Positions 1-9,197 of a DNA stretch of 64,000 bases are shown in pieces (within the stretch, counting starts at the first letter, position 1; every line of letters begins with the position of its first letter). The position numbers and the translations under genes were made by a program. The stretch lies in NCBI RefSeq assembly GCF_018389385.1, contig NZ_CP062698.1, forward strand, positions 685,501-749,500, read 5' to 3'. This stretch comes from Anthocerotibacter panamensis C109 (GTDB lineage: Bacteria; Cyanobacteriota; Cyanobacteriia; Gloeobacterales; Anthocerotibacteraceae). The notes below the pieces were generated by a model. That model was not told where the DNA came from. It did no database searches and saw nothing but the letters and a program-made list of their open reading frames with translations.

Positions 1-224
1 GTTCTGATTTGTTTGTTTTATCCCTAGATAAAGCCTGGAACCATAGGTGTTCTTCCGGGAAAAGAATTCAGCATTCTAGGGGCCTAGAGAGCTTTTATCT
101 AAGAGCTTTTAGGATATCAAACTTAGATTTAAAGGAAACTATAATTAAAGCGAATTGAGGTTAAGCTCAGATTATTTTAACTTTAAAACTTGATTATTGA
201 CTCCTCAAGAATAAAGACGTTACT

Positions 225-860
225 GTGCATACGGCAAGGGCCAAGACAACACAATTTCGAGGAACTTCTGCTGTGAGTGAGGTTTTTGTAACAGCAATTC
301 TGATGCTTGTGATCGGAGATTTTTTATCTACTTTCCTCTATCATGTCCCTGAACATGTGTTTGGCAAATTTCACGCCCTGATACATCATGGTCCCAACCG
401 AAACTTTCTTTACTACGCTGTTCTTTCTCGCAACCCTTGGGTTTTACTCGATGGATTGCTTGGTGCCCTACCTTACTTTTTAATGATCCCGGTGCTGGGG
501 TCGTGGTCGGTGCCGGGTGTGGTTCTGGGTTTGCTGTTGGGTTGGGGTCATGTTGTGTGGCGTCATACCAGCCTCTTGGCTTGGCGGACACCCGCGCCCG
601 TGCAATTGCTGTGTGACCTGCTATGGATTGTGACCCCGGAGCGACACTGGCAGCACCACCTCAATGCAAACCTAGCCTACGGGGATATCTTTACGTTTTA
701 TGATGCTCCGGCCCGCTACTGGTTACAGGTTCTGCGTCGGGTCAAGCATAGCTACCGGCTGCGTTTTCCTCTGGCACTAGCACGGGCTGGGGTCACCCTT
801 GTCGCGCGTGCACCGGAACCGTTGGCCCCAGCGTCTGCTGACCTTGACGCGCACCCATGA
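225..860 (+). CDS. Histidine-motif integral membrane protein, fatty acid hydroxylase/sterol desaturase-like
   Basis: A 211-residue protein opening with GTG; in-frame GTG at 273 and ATG at 303 are alternative starts. At least three hydrophobic stretches are visible (about residues 20-40, 75-90 and 95-115). Three histidine clusters recall the di-iron sites of the fatty acid hydroxylase superfamily: HALIHHG near residue 51, HVVWRH near 108, and RHWQHH near 140. In that family such clusters bind two irons and hydroxylate or desaturate lipids or carotenoids. The protein is shorter than most members and the spacing is not canonical, so the substrate is unknown and the assignment is to superfamily only. 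It stands alone upstream of an exported protein. The 224 bases before it are AT-rich and show nothing else. Confidence 0.55.
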   Translation: MHTARAKTTQFRGTSAVSEVFVTAILMLVIGDFLSTFLYHVPEHVFGKFHALIHHGPNRNFLYYAVLSRNPWVLLDGLLGALPYFLMIPVLGSWSVPGVVLGLLLGWGHVVWRHTSLLAWRTPAPVQLLCDLLWIVTPERHWQHHLNANLAYGDIFTFYDAPARYWLQVLRRVKHSYRLRFPLALARAGVTLVARAPEPLAPASADLDAHP

Positions 861-1052
861 GGTAAGCGCGACAGCACCAAAACCACCGCTCCAAATACCT
901 CGCTTCACACCCAGCATAGGGTACCTTGGTCCTCAACCTGAAGCCCCAGAACCTTCAGAAAACATCTCTTTACGTGAAAATGCGTACGCAAAAAACATTA
1001 GATCTAGCTGAATCTGGTAAGATTTGCGCCATCAACCTACTCTTTTTCTCCT

Positions 1053-3173
1053 ATGCAGAACCACATCCCCAGCTTTGAACAGCACTGCCGTCGCTTCCGC
1101 TCGGTCTGGTGTGCTGTGGGCCTGTCCCTGTCGGCCTTGGTGAGTCTGACCAGCATCGCCGCCGCCGCCCCGACTCCGCCCGCCGCCCCGCAAGCCTCCT
1201 TGAAGCCCATTACGATGCGTGCAGCTCGCTTTGATGTCTCCCGGCCCTTGCGGGAGCTGACCCCCCGCTTCTTGCCTAGGGGAAAAGGAGAGGAGCGCGA
1301 AGTCCCCAACGAACCGCTGGTCGAACTCAACGAGCTGAACGAGCGTCAGATCAAGCGCTTGGGGCGCATCCTACCCAGACCGGATGCCGTCCTCCAAAAA
1401 TTTCTACCGCCCAACGCCACCATTCCGACGCCCATCACCAACTTTGATGGGGTGAGCAACGACGACAACAACACGCTGTTTGGCTTTCGGGTAGCCCCCC
1501 CAGATATCAATGGCGATGTCGGCCCTAACCACTACTTCCAGTGGGTCAACCTAGCCTTCCGCATTTTTGACAAAGCGGGGAATCTCGTGCTCGGCCCTAG
1601 GGCGGGGAGTAGTCTGTGGAGCGGGTTTGGGGGCCTGTGTGAAACAACCAACCAAGGCGACCCCGTCGTTCTCTACGACCCGTTGGCAGACCGCTGGATG
1701 GTCACCCAGTTCGCTTTTACCAGCTCTACTGCGCCGCCTTTCTTCCAGTGCATTGCGGTCTCTACCACCCCGGACCCGACTGGCACCTACTACCGCTACG
1801 CCTACGACTACGGCGCTGCCAGTGCCGCGACCACGGGCGGGACGGCGCTTTTTAACGACTACGGCAAGTTTGGGGTCTGGCCCGACGGCTACTACATGAC
1901 CGCCAACCAGTTTGGCCCTAGCGGGTTTGCCGGGGGCGGGGTGGTCGCCTTCGAGCGCGAAAAAATGCTGCTGGGACTACCGGCTCAGGCCGTTTACTTC
2001 AATTTGGGCACGGTGAATCCCGGCTTTGGAGGGATCTTGCCCTCTGATGTAGACGGAGCGGCTCCCCCGCTCGGTACGCCCAATTACTTCTTTGAGGTGG
2101 ACGACGATAACTTTGGCATTGACAGCAACCCGGTAGACCGTCTGTCGATGTGGGAATTTCATGTGGACTGGGCCAACACCAGCAACTCCACGTTTGGTCT
2201 CAACGGTCAACCCAATGTGCTGTTTATTTCCAGCCTCGCCAACCCCGCCACCTTCGTCAGACCCGACCCGGCGACCGTCGTTGCAAATACGCTGGCTGAA
2301 TTTAACGCCAACCTCTGCAACTTCAGCCGCAACTGCATCCCTCAACTCAACACCACCCGAGGACTCGACGCCATCGCTGACCGCGTCCTCTTTCGCGCCG
2401 CCTACCGCAACTTTGGCACCTACCAATCCCTTGTGCTCAGCCACACGGTCAATGCCACCGGTACCGACACCTCCAGCACTGGTACGGCTGGGGTCCGTTG
2501 GTACGAACTGCGCAACACCGGCAGTGGGCTTGGGATCTTCCAGCAGGGGACGTTTGCTCCAGACACGGTGAACCGCTGGATGGGCAGCATCGCCCAAGAT
2601 GGTTCCGGGAATATCGCCGCGGGCTACAGCGCCTCCAATGCCAGCATCTTCCCCCAAATCCGCTACAGCGGGCGGGTCCCCTCCGACCCCCCAGGCACCT
2701 TTGGGCAGGGCGAGGCCACCCTCTTCGCCGGAAATAGCAATCAGACCAGTACCAGTAGCCGGTGGGGTGACTATTCGATGATGACCCTAGACCCCCTCGA
2801 TAACTGCACGTTCTGGTTCACGAGCGAGTACGCCGCCACAGGCCAAACGTCCACTACGGCCCCCTGGCGCACGCGTATTGGTTCCTTCCGCTTCCCCGGC
2901 TGCTCTCCGGCTCCCCAGGCTGTGAGTTTTAGTACCCCGTCTGGTCCGGTGGGCTCCTCTGTGACGATTAGCGGAGCCAGCTTTGACCCCGCTCCCGGCA
3001 ATACCACCGTCCTGTTCCGTACTGCTACCGGCGGGGTCGCAGCCCCCATCACCTCCATCACCCCTTCGACAATCGCCGTTACCGTCCCGGCAGGAGCAGT
3101 CACGGGCCGTCTCCAGATCCGCACCCCTCTGGGCCGGACGAATACCCCGAATCGTTTTGTTGTCACCCGCTAG
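1053..3173 (+). CDS. Large exported protein with C-terminal IPT/TIG domain
   Basis: A 706-residue protein with a Sec signal peptide (hydrophobic core about residues 20-38, then an Ala/Pro-rich cleavage zone). The body (about 110-615) has the look of a widespread uncharacterised bacterial secreted family, with motifs such as PPDINGDVGPNHYFQWVN and a repeated aromatic/Asp-rich pattern suggesting a beta-propeller-like fold. The last 85 residues (from about 620) form an immunoglobulin-like IPT/TIG domain (GPVGSSVTISGASF, then PSTIAVTVPAGA). No catalytic residues could be identified. It lies just upstream of a PEP-CTERM protein in the same orientation (17-base gap) and may be co-transcribed with it. 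Function unknown; a surface or periplasmic location is inferred. Confidence 0.7.
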   Translation: MQNHIPSFEQHCRRFRSVWCAVGLSLSALVSLTSIAAAAPTPPAAPQASLKPITMRAARFDVSRPLRELTPRFLPRGKGEEREVPNEPLVELNELNERQIKRLGRILPRPDAVLQKFLPPNATIPTPITNFDGVSNDDNNTLFGFRVAPPDINGDVGPNHYFQWVNLAFRIFDKAGNLVLGPRAGSSLWSGFGGLCETTNQGDPVVLYDPLADRWMVTQFAFTSSTAPPFFQCIAVSTTPDPTGTYYRYAYDYGAASAATTGGTALFNDYGKFGVWPDGYYMTANQFGPSGFAGGGVVAFEREKMLLGLPAQAVYFNLGTVNPGFGGILPSDVDGAAPPLGTPNYFFEVDDDNFGIDSNPVDRLSMWEFHVDWANTSNSTFGLNGQPNVLFISSLANPATFVRPDPATVVANTLAEFNANLCNFSRNCIPQLNTTRGLDAIADRVLFRAAYRNFGTYQSLVLSHTVNATGTDTSSTGTAGVRWYELRNTGSGLGIFQQGTFAPDTVNRWMGSIAQDGSGNIAAGYSASNASIFPQIRYSGRVPSDPPGTFGQGEATLFAGNSNQTSTSSRWGDYSMMTLDPLDNCTFWFTSEYAATGQTSTTAPWRTRIGSFRFPGCSPAPQAVSFSTPSGPVGSSVTISGASFDPAPGNTTVLFRTATGGVAAPITSITPSTIAVTVPAGAVTGRLQIRTPLGRTNTPNRFVVTR

Positions 3174-3190
3174 TTAAGAGGGTCTTCGCC

Positions 3191-3928
3191 ATGAATAGTA
3201 CAAGAGCACTCCTGGGGGCGGCCCTTGCCGTCCTTGCTTGCCAGACTGGGGTCCAGGCCGCCACCTTCACCCAACCCAGCCCACCCGTCGCGCAGAGTAC
3301 CGTCGTCAACCCTGGATTTGAGGGCGGGTTCGCTGGCTGGTCTACGCTTGGCAACACCAATATCCAGACTGTAGCCTTTGGGATCACCCCCACCCAAGGC
3401 AGCAACCAAGCGCTGTTGGTCAATGTAGGCGGCGCAGTCACGGCGGCGAGCCTGGAGTCGTTCCTGTTTGGGTCAGCGAATGGTACCCTCACCGGGCTGG
3501 GGGCCACCACCGGCTCCGCCATCACGCAGACCTTCACGGCGAATGCGGGCGAGACGTTGACTTTTTCGTGGGACTTCTTGACCAATGAGTTCCTTCAAGA
3601 GCCACAGTCCAACGACTTCGCCTTTATCACGCTCAACGGCGCAGTCCTAGCGACGTTGGACACGTTTACGCCCGGTTTTATTACCCCCTCAGCGGCGGGT
3701 TTCTTTGATTCGGATACAGGCTATAGCACGCGCTCTTTCGCGCTTGCCACGACCGGCACCTACACGTTAGGCTTCGGGGTGGCGAACCGGTTTGATACGC
3801 TGATCCGCTCCGGTCTGCTGGTGGACAACGTTCAGGTCGTGCCTGAACCCCTATCTACAATGGGGCTCGTGTTTTTGGGAGGGTGGGGTGCCCACCTGCG
3901 CTTACGCCGCAACAAAGCCAAAGCTTGA
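3191..3928 (+). CDS. PEP-CTERM sorting domain protein
   Basis: A 245-residue exported protein. It has an N-terminal signal peptide (to about residue 23), a beta-rich middle beginning NPGFEGGFAGW, which is typical of carbohydrate-binding-like extracellular domains, and a C-terminal PEP-CTERM tripartite tail: VPEP at about residue 218, a hydrophobic helix, then a basic end (LRLRRNKAKA). In this system the tail is recognised by an exosortase (EpsH/XrtA type) that cleaves or anchors the protein at the envelope. No exosortase is in the window. A second protein with a nearly identical tail is at 60304-61005. The ligand is unknown. Confidence 0.8.
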   Translation: MNSTRALLGAALAVLACQTGVQAATFTQPSPPVAQSTVVNPGFEGGFAGWSTLGNTNIQTVAFGITPTQGSNQALLVNVGGAVTAASLESFLFGSANGTLTGLGATTGSAITQTFTANAGETLTFSWDFLTNEFLQEPQSNDFAFITLNGAVLATLDTFTPGFITPSAAGFFDSDTGYSTRSFALATTGTYTLGFGVANRFDTLIRSGLLVDNVQVVPEPLSTMGLVFLGGWGAHLRLRRNKAKA

Positions 3929-3978
3929 CTACCCCGCGCTATCCTGCGTGCGCTGGCTGGTCGGTTGCTCGTATCTCG

Positions 3979-4521
3979 TCAGGTCTGGCTGGCGCGGCAG
4001 GTCTTGATCCTGTCTACGAGCGCTTCAATAACTGCATGGAGCACACTCGAGGTTTCTGGGTGTGCAACAAGGCCCGCCTCATCGAGCTTCTGACCGATGA
4101 GAGGGAGGGTCCGTGACGCCTCAGCAACGATCCGGGCATCCATCACGGTGATTATTTCGTTCAAGGACGCCTGTGCATAGACCGCCCGTGGCGAAGCCTG
4201 GAGCAGGGCGACGGGTTTGCCTACAAGTTCTCCGCTGCCGACTAACCAGTCCAGTGCGTTCTTCAACACGCCCGGTACACCATGCGCGTACTCTGGACTG
4301 GAGATCAGCACGCCGTCAGAGGTCTGTATTTGGGTGCGAAAGTCCAGGACTGAAGGGGGTTCAGCGCCCTCCAGATCGGGATTGAAGTGCGGGAGCCCGC
4401 CGAGGCCACGGTACACAGTGATCTCAATACCTTCTGGAGCCAAGGTACATGCAGCCTGAAGGAGCTTCGTGTTGGAGGAAATGCGGCGAAGACTCCCTGA
4501 GATAGCCAAAATCCTAATCAT
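3979..4521 (-). CDS. NADPH-dependent FMN reductase family protein
   Basis: A 180-residue flavodoxin-like protein. The N-terminus ILAISGSLRRISSN is the phosphate-binding loop for FMN, and SPEYAHGVPGVLKNALDWL (about residues 76-94) is the family's signature that contacts the flavin. Members use NAD(P)H to reduce FMN, quinones, azo dyes or chromate as cytosolic dimers. Length fits the family. It is convergent with the PEP-CTERM gene on its left and divergent from the S9 peptidase on its right. The physiological electron acceptor cannot be told from sequence. Confidence 0.85.
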   Translation of the reverse strand: MIRILAISGSLRRISSNTKLLQAACTLAPEGIEITVYRGLGGLPHFNPDLEGAEPPSVLDFRTQIQTSDGVLISSPEYAHGVPGVLKNALDWLVGSGELVGKPVALLQASPRAVYAQASLNEIITVMDARIVAEASRTLPLIGQKLDEAGLVAHPETSSVLHAVIEALVDRIKTCRASQT

Positions 4522-4692
4522 CCAACAACCTTTCCCTTGCTAGACAACTGCCAGAAGTCGCTCCTGCGGACAGGCTATTTTAACCTGTGCCTTAAATCCT
4601 AGATTCCAAAAACGAGCAGCAGGATAGATGAGGTATCTGCGTGCCATGGGACAATAGCAGACGCAGCCATGCGCTCCATCAGGAGAAGAACG

Positions 4693-6609
4693 ATGTCCCA
4701 AGCCCCCTATGGTTCCTGGAAGTCCCCAATTACGGCAGACCTCATCGTGACCCAGGCGATTGGCTTGGGGGAGGTCGCCCTCGACGGACCGACGCTCTAT
4801 TGGAGTGAACTACGCCCCACAGAAGGGGGCCGCAATGTCTTAGTCCAGCACGACGGGCAGACTACCGACCTCCTCCTTCCGCCCTACAACGTCCGCACCC
4901 GCGTCCATGAGTATGGTGGCGGTTCATTCCTGGCAGTGGCGGGCACGATCTATTTTGTAAACTTTACAGACCAGCGGCTCTATCGGCTGGGGGCGGGACA
5001 GGAACCTGAGCCCCTGACACCTAGCCAAGCTATGCGCTATGCCGATGCCGTTTGGGATGCACCCCGAGCGCGGCTCCTCTGTGTCCGCGAAGACCACACT
5101 ATTGCTGGACCTGAGCCGGTCAACACGCTGGTCGCCTTGGACCTGCAAAGCGAGAACGAGGGGATAGTCTTGGTCTCAGGCAGCGACTTCTACAGTTCAC
5201 CTCGGGTCAGCCCCGATGGTACGCGTCTGTGCTGGTTGGCCTGGAACCACCCGGATATGCCCTGGGATGGTGCTCAACTATGGACAGGAGTTTTTCAAGC
5301 CGATGGCGCACTAGGGGAGATTGTCCGGGTCACTGGCGGAGTAGGAGAATCGGCCTTTCAGCCAGAATGGTCTCCTAGCGGGGTCTTGCACTTTGTCAGT
5401 GACCGCAGTGGCTGGTGGAATCTCTATCGCCACGTAGCTGGAGTGGTTGAGCCCATCTGTCCCATGGCGGCGGAATTTGGACGGCCTCAGTGGGTTTTTG
5501 GGCTATCCACCTATGGCTTCGCCGCTGCCGACCGGATCATTTGCTCCTATACCCAGGCTGGCGTCTGGACGCTTGCTTCTCTCGATACCCAGACTGGAGT
5601 GCTAACCCCTATCGCTACGCCCTACACCGACTTCAGCGCACTTAAAGTCGATGCACAACGAGCGGCTTTTCTGGCTGCCTCCCCCACCACCACTACCGTT
5701 CTGGTTCAATACGACCTCACTTCCGGGGCTTTGGAAATCCTGCGCTCCGCCAGTAGTGTGACACTCGACCCAGCCTACCTCTCGCTTCCTCAGCCGCTTG
5801 AATTCCCGACCACCCAGCAGCGCACAGCCTATGCCTTTTACTATCCGCCCTACAACCGCGACTATACCCCTCTATCCGATGAACGCCCACCGCTGTTGGT
5901 GCTGAGTCATGGCGGGCCGACCAGTGCCACGCAAGGAACGCTAAACCTCAAGATCCAGTTCTGGACCAGCCGGGGTTTTGCCGTGGTGGATGTAAACTAT
6001 GGCGGCAGCACGGGCTATGGGCGGGCTTATCGGGAGCGTTTAGCGGGCCAGTGGGGGGTGGTGGATGTGGACGATTGCCTCCATGCTGCGCAGTATTTGG
6101 TAGAACAGGGGTGGGCAGACCCCAAGCGGGCGGCCATTCGGGGCGGGAGTGCCGGGGGCTATACCACGCTCTCAGCGCTGACCTTCCGGGATTTTTTCCG
6201 GGCGGGAGCCAGCTACTATGGCGTCAGTGACCTGGAAGCCTTAGCTCAGGACACCCACAAATTTGAATCCCGTTATCTAGACCGTCTGATTGGCCCGTAC
6301 CCAGCCAGCAAGGAGCGCTATAGAGCCCGCTCCCCGGTCCACTTCTGCGCAGCGCTCAACTGTCCGGTCATTTTTTTTCAGGGGCTCGAGGACAAAGTCG
6401 TCCCCCCCAATCAAGCAGAAGTGATGGTCGCTGCCTTAAGCGCTAAAGGGGTCCCGGTTGCCTATGTGCCCTTTGCCGCAGAACAGCATGGGTTTCGCCA
6501 AGCTAGCAATATCAAGCGCAGTCTAGAGGCGGAACTCTATTTTTACAGCCAGGTTTTTCACTTCCCCCTCACGGAGCCTGTGGAGCCTGTGCTGATTATG
6601 AATTTATAG
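4693..6609 (+). CDS. S9-family prolyl oligopeptidase-like serine peptidase
   Basis: About 638 residues. I chose the ATG at 4693 because AGGAGAAG sits directly upstream; an in-frame ATG at 4669 lacks a good site. The N-terminal two thirds form a beta-propeller (TolB/WD40-like), and the C-terminal third is an alpha/beta-hydrolase domain. The catalytic triad is visible: Ser486 in GGSAGG, Asp567 in LEDKVVPP and His599 in EQHGF. Family members cleave oligopeptides, often after proline or at the N-terminus (dipeptidyl/acylaminoacyl peptidases). There is no obvious signal peptide, so it is probably cytosolic. It converges with the GNAT gene, leaving only five bases between them. Confidence 0.9.
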   Translation: MSQAPYGSWKSPITADLIVTQAIGLGEVALDGPTLYWSELRPTEGGRNVLVQHDGQTTDLLLPPYNVRTRVHEYGGGSFLAVAGTIYFVNFTDQRLYRLGAGQEPEPLTPSQAMRYADAVWDAPRARLLCVREDHTIAGPEPVNTLVALDLQSENEGIVLVSGSDFYSSPRVSPDGTRLCWLAWNHPDMPWDGAQLWTGVFQADGALGEIVRVTGGVGESAFQPEWSPSGVLHFVSDRSGWWNLYRHVAGVVEPICPMAAEFGRPQWVFGLSTYGFAAADRIICSYTQAGVWTLASLDTQTGVLTPIATPYTDFSALKVDAQRAAFLAASPTTTTVLVQYDLTSGALEILRSASSVTLDPAYLSLPQPLEFPTTQQRTAYAFYYPPYNRDYTPLSDERPPLLVLSHGGPTSATQGTLNLKIQFWTSRGFAVVDVNYGGSTGYGRAYRERLAGQWGVVDVDDCLHAAQYLVEQGWADPKRAAIRGGSAGGYTTLSALTFRDFFRAGASYYGVSDLEALAQDTHKFESRYLDRLIGPYPASKERYRARSPVHFCAALNCPVIFFQGLEDKVVPPNQAEVMVAALSAKGVPVAYVPFAAEQHGFRQASNIKRSLEAELYFYSQVFHFPLTEPVEPVLIMNL

Positions 6610-6614
6610 ACCCT

Positions 6615-7214
<600 letters not shown>

Positions 7215-7260
7215 TCACCCCAGAAGCCGCTATGCTGACTGAAATCCAGTCTAGGAGCGC

Positions 7261-8454
7261 ATGATGCTGGACTTCCTCAAGCTCAACCAACAAATGAAAG
7301 GGGTGGGCAATCAGCTCCAGGCGGAGAGCAAAGCCATGCGCCAACGCCTCGCCCGCGCCCAACACCTGCTTGCAGACCTCGCCGACCGCCAAGACCTCGT
7401 GATGCAGAGCTTGGCCCAGACGCGCAGCAAAGCTACGTTTCTTATTGCAGAACCAGCGGAAGAATTGCGCCTAGAGGGGCATTGGGGCCGTCCGGTCCCG
7501 GCGATTGCCCCCCGACACTGCGTACTCGCCACGGACGGCTCACAAATCAAGCCCAGCCATCATGAGATTGCCTACTGTTTCTTGATTAATATAGGCCGGG
7601 TTGTGCTCAGTTATGGGACCGCAGAACGAGCCCGACTCGATAGCATCCCGGAGATTTTTTATAAGGAAGAAGACCTCTATGGCCCCCAACACCTCGGGCT
7701 CAATATCGAAGAGTGGCTAGCGGTCCAGCGCTCGCGGTCCGAAGTCCGTATGCTGGCGGAACTAACCCAGCAGGAATCACCCCTGCCGACGGTGGCTTTG
7801 GTGGATGGCTCCTTAGTCTACTGGCAGTTTGAAGAAGTCCCTCAACTCTATCAACCGCAACTACTCGATCCCCTGCTCGACAGTTGGGAGTACATGGCGC
7901 AACGGCGCATCCCGGTGGCGGGCTATATCAGCGCTTCTAGGGCGAGCGAAGGGGTCAATCTCCTGCGGTTGCTGGCTTGTCCTCATGCTCTAGCCGATTG
8001 CGAACAGCATTGCCCCGCCCTCAAACCCCGTGCTACTCCCTGTGGGCAGGGGTTGACGCCCCTCACCGACGCGCAACTCTGGCAGACGCTTCTCCAACCG
8101 GGGGAGCGCAGTGCCCTATGGCGCAGCACGTCGCGTATTCTTGACCTCTATGGCCCGCACCGCGTGTACTTTTGTTATCTGCATGTCGGCCCAGAAGTAG
8201 CCCGCATTGAGTTCCCGGAGTGGGTGGCGACAGACCAGGAGTTGCTTGAGCGGGTCTTAGGCTGTGCGCTCAATCAGGTCGAGAAGGGGCACGGCTATCC
8301 GGTAGCTTTGGCAGAGGCGCACAACCAAGCTGTGGTGCGCTCAGCGGACCGGGCTCAATTTTTTAGGCTGTTGGAGCAGCAGATGGTGAAGGCGGGGCTT
8401 TCGCGGGTGCAGGTCTCCCATAAAGAGGCCCGTAAGCGCGGGTCGATAGCCTGA
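7261..8454 (+). CDS. NurA-domain nuclease-like protein
   Basis: A 397-residue protein with a good ribosome site (TAGGAG, then ATG). It carries the NurA fold motifs: an aspartate in ATDGSQIKP (about residue 95), where family members bind manganese, and a second block VALVDGSLVYW (about 180). In archaea NurA is a 5'-3' nuclease that works with the HerA translocase in double-strand-break resection; cyanobacteria often carry stand-alone NurA-domain proteins. No herA is adjacent. The C-terminal part ends with a typical block (HGYPVALAEAHNQAVV). Cytosolic DNA repair is the likely role, inferred from the family. Confidence 0.8.
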   Translation: MMLDFLKLNQQMKGVGNQLQAESKAMRQRLARAQHLLADLADRQDLVMQSLAQTRSKATFLIAEPAEELRLEGHWGRPVPAIAPRHCVLATDGSQIKPSHHEIAYCFLINIGRVVLSYGTAERARLDSIPEIFYKEEDLYGPQHLGLNIEEWLAVQRSRSEVRMLAELTQQESPLPTVALVDGSLVYWQFEEVPQLYQPQLLDPLLDSWEYMAQRRIPVAGYISASRASEGVNLLRLLACPHALADCEQHCPALKPRATPCGQGLTPLTDAQLWQTLLQPGERSALWRSTSRILDLYGPHRVYFCYLHVGPEVARIEFPEWVATDQELLERVLGCALNQVEKGHGYPVALAEAHNQAVVRSADRAQFFRLLEQQMVKAGLSRVQVSHKEARKRGSIA

Positions 8455-8548
8455 GCGATGGACAAAAACAGACGGGCTAGTGGGGTTCTCTGTCATCAGG
8501 ATAGCGCTCGGGGTATGGTAAGAAGTGGTCCATGCTAGGAGTCAAGAG

Positions 8549-9100
8549 ATGTTAAAGCTACATGGTATGCCCAGTACCCGAAGCAATATTGTGCGGTGGT
8601 ACCTGGAAGAACTGGGCGTCCCCTTCGAATTCGTGCTTGTTGATCTGAAAGCCGGTGCGCATCGTCAGCCTGAATATCGAGCCATCCATCCTATGGGTCA
8701 AGTCCCAGCCTTGAGCGAGGGCGAATTTAAACTCTGGGAGTCAGGAGCCATTCTCCTCTATCTCGCGGACCGCTTTGAGCAAATGCCCGCCACCCCCGAA
8801 AAACGCGCCGAGATCTACCAATGGGTCCTCTTCGGCAACGCCACGCTCGCGTCAGCACTTTTTACAGAGGCGCAGCAAGAAACCGTCGTGCCCCGCTTGC
8901 TTGCCCCGCTCAACCAGCTTTTCGCCGCCCAGCCCTTTCTTCTGGGAGAGACCTTTTCGGTGGCAGACGTGGCGGTGGGGTCGGTGATTGTCTTTGCGCT
9001 GTTCTTTAAAGTAGACCTGAGCGCCTATCCTGAGGTCGTGAACTACGCCCAACGCTTGACCCAACGTCCGGCTTTCCAGAAAAGTGCTGCTACTACCTGA
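8549..9100 (+). CDS. Glutathione S-transferase family protein
   Basis: About 183 residues from the ATG at 8549, chosen because AGGAG lies seven bases upstream; an in-frame GTG at 8525 is less likely. The N-terminal thioredoxin-like domain starts LKLHGMPSTRSN, with a Ser/Thr at the usual glutathione-activating position. LWESGAILLYLAD (about residues 60-72) is the classic GST block in which E and S contact the gamma-glutamyl group. A helical C-terminal domain follows (GETFSVADVAVGS). It conjugates glutathione to electrophiles or acts in redox repair. It lies upstream of glutathione reductase, suggesting a small glutathione cluster. Confidence 0.87.
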   Translation: MLKLHGMPSTRSNIVRWYLEELGVPFEFVLVDLKAGAHRQPEYRAIHPMGQVPALSEGEFKLWESGAILLYLADRFEQMPATPEKRAEIYQWVLFGNATLASALFTEAQQETVVPRLLAPLNQLFAAQPFLLGETFSVADVAVGSVIVFALFFKVDLSAYPEVVNYAQRLTQRPAFQKSAATT

Positions 9101-9197
9101 TGAAGGGACCGGACCTAGAATAGTCCGTGGGGCCGAGGAAGTAAAATAGACCCTAGTGCAGCACCAAAGCCTGTCTGATGTATTTCCTGGAGCAGTG

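Noticed and set aside
799-1011. 70-residue plus-strand frame after the membrane protein
   Set aside because: It overlaps the end of the upstream gene in another frame and shows no conserved motif or ribosome site.
1977-2657. 226-residue minus-strand frame
   Set aside because: It is antisense to the exported IPT/TIG protein, with low-complexity Gly/Val composition typical of GC-rich shadow frames.
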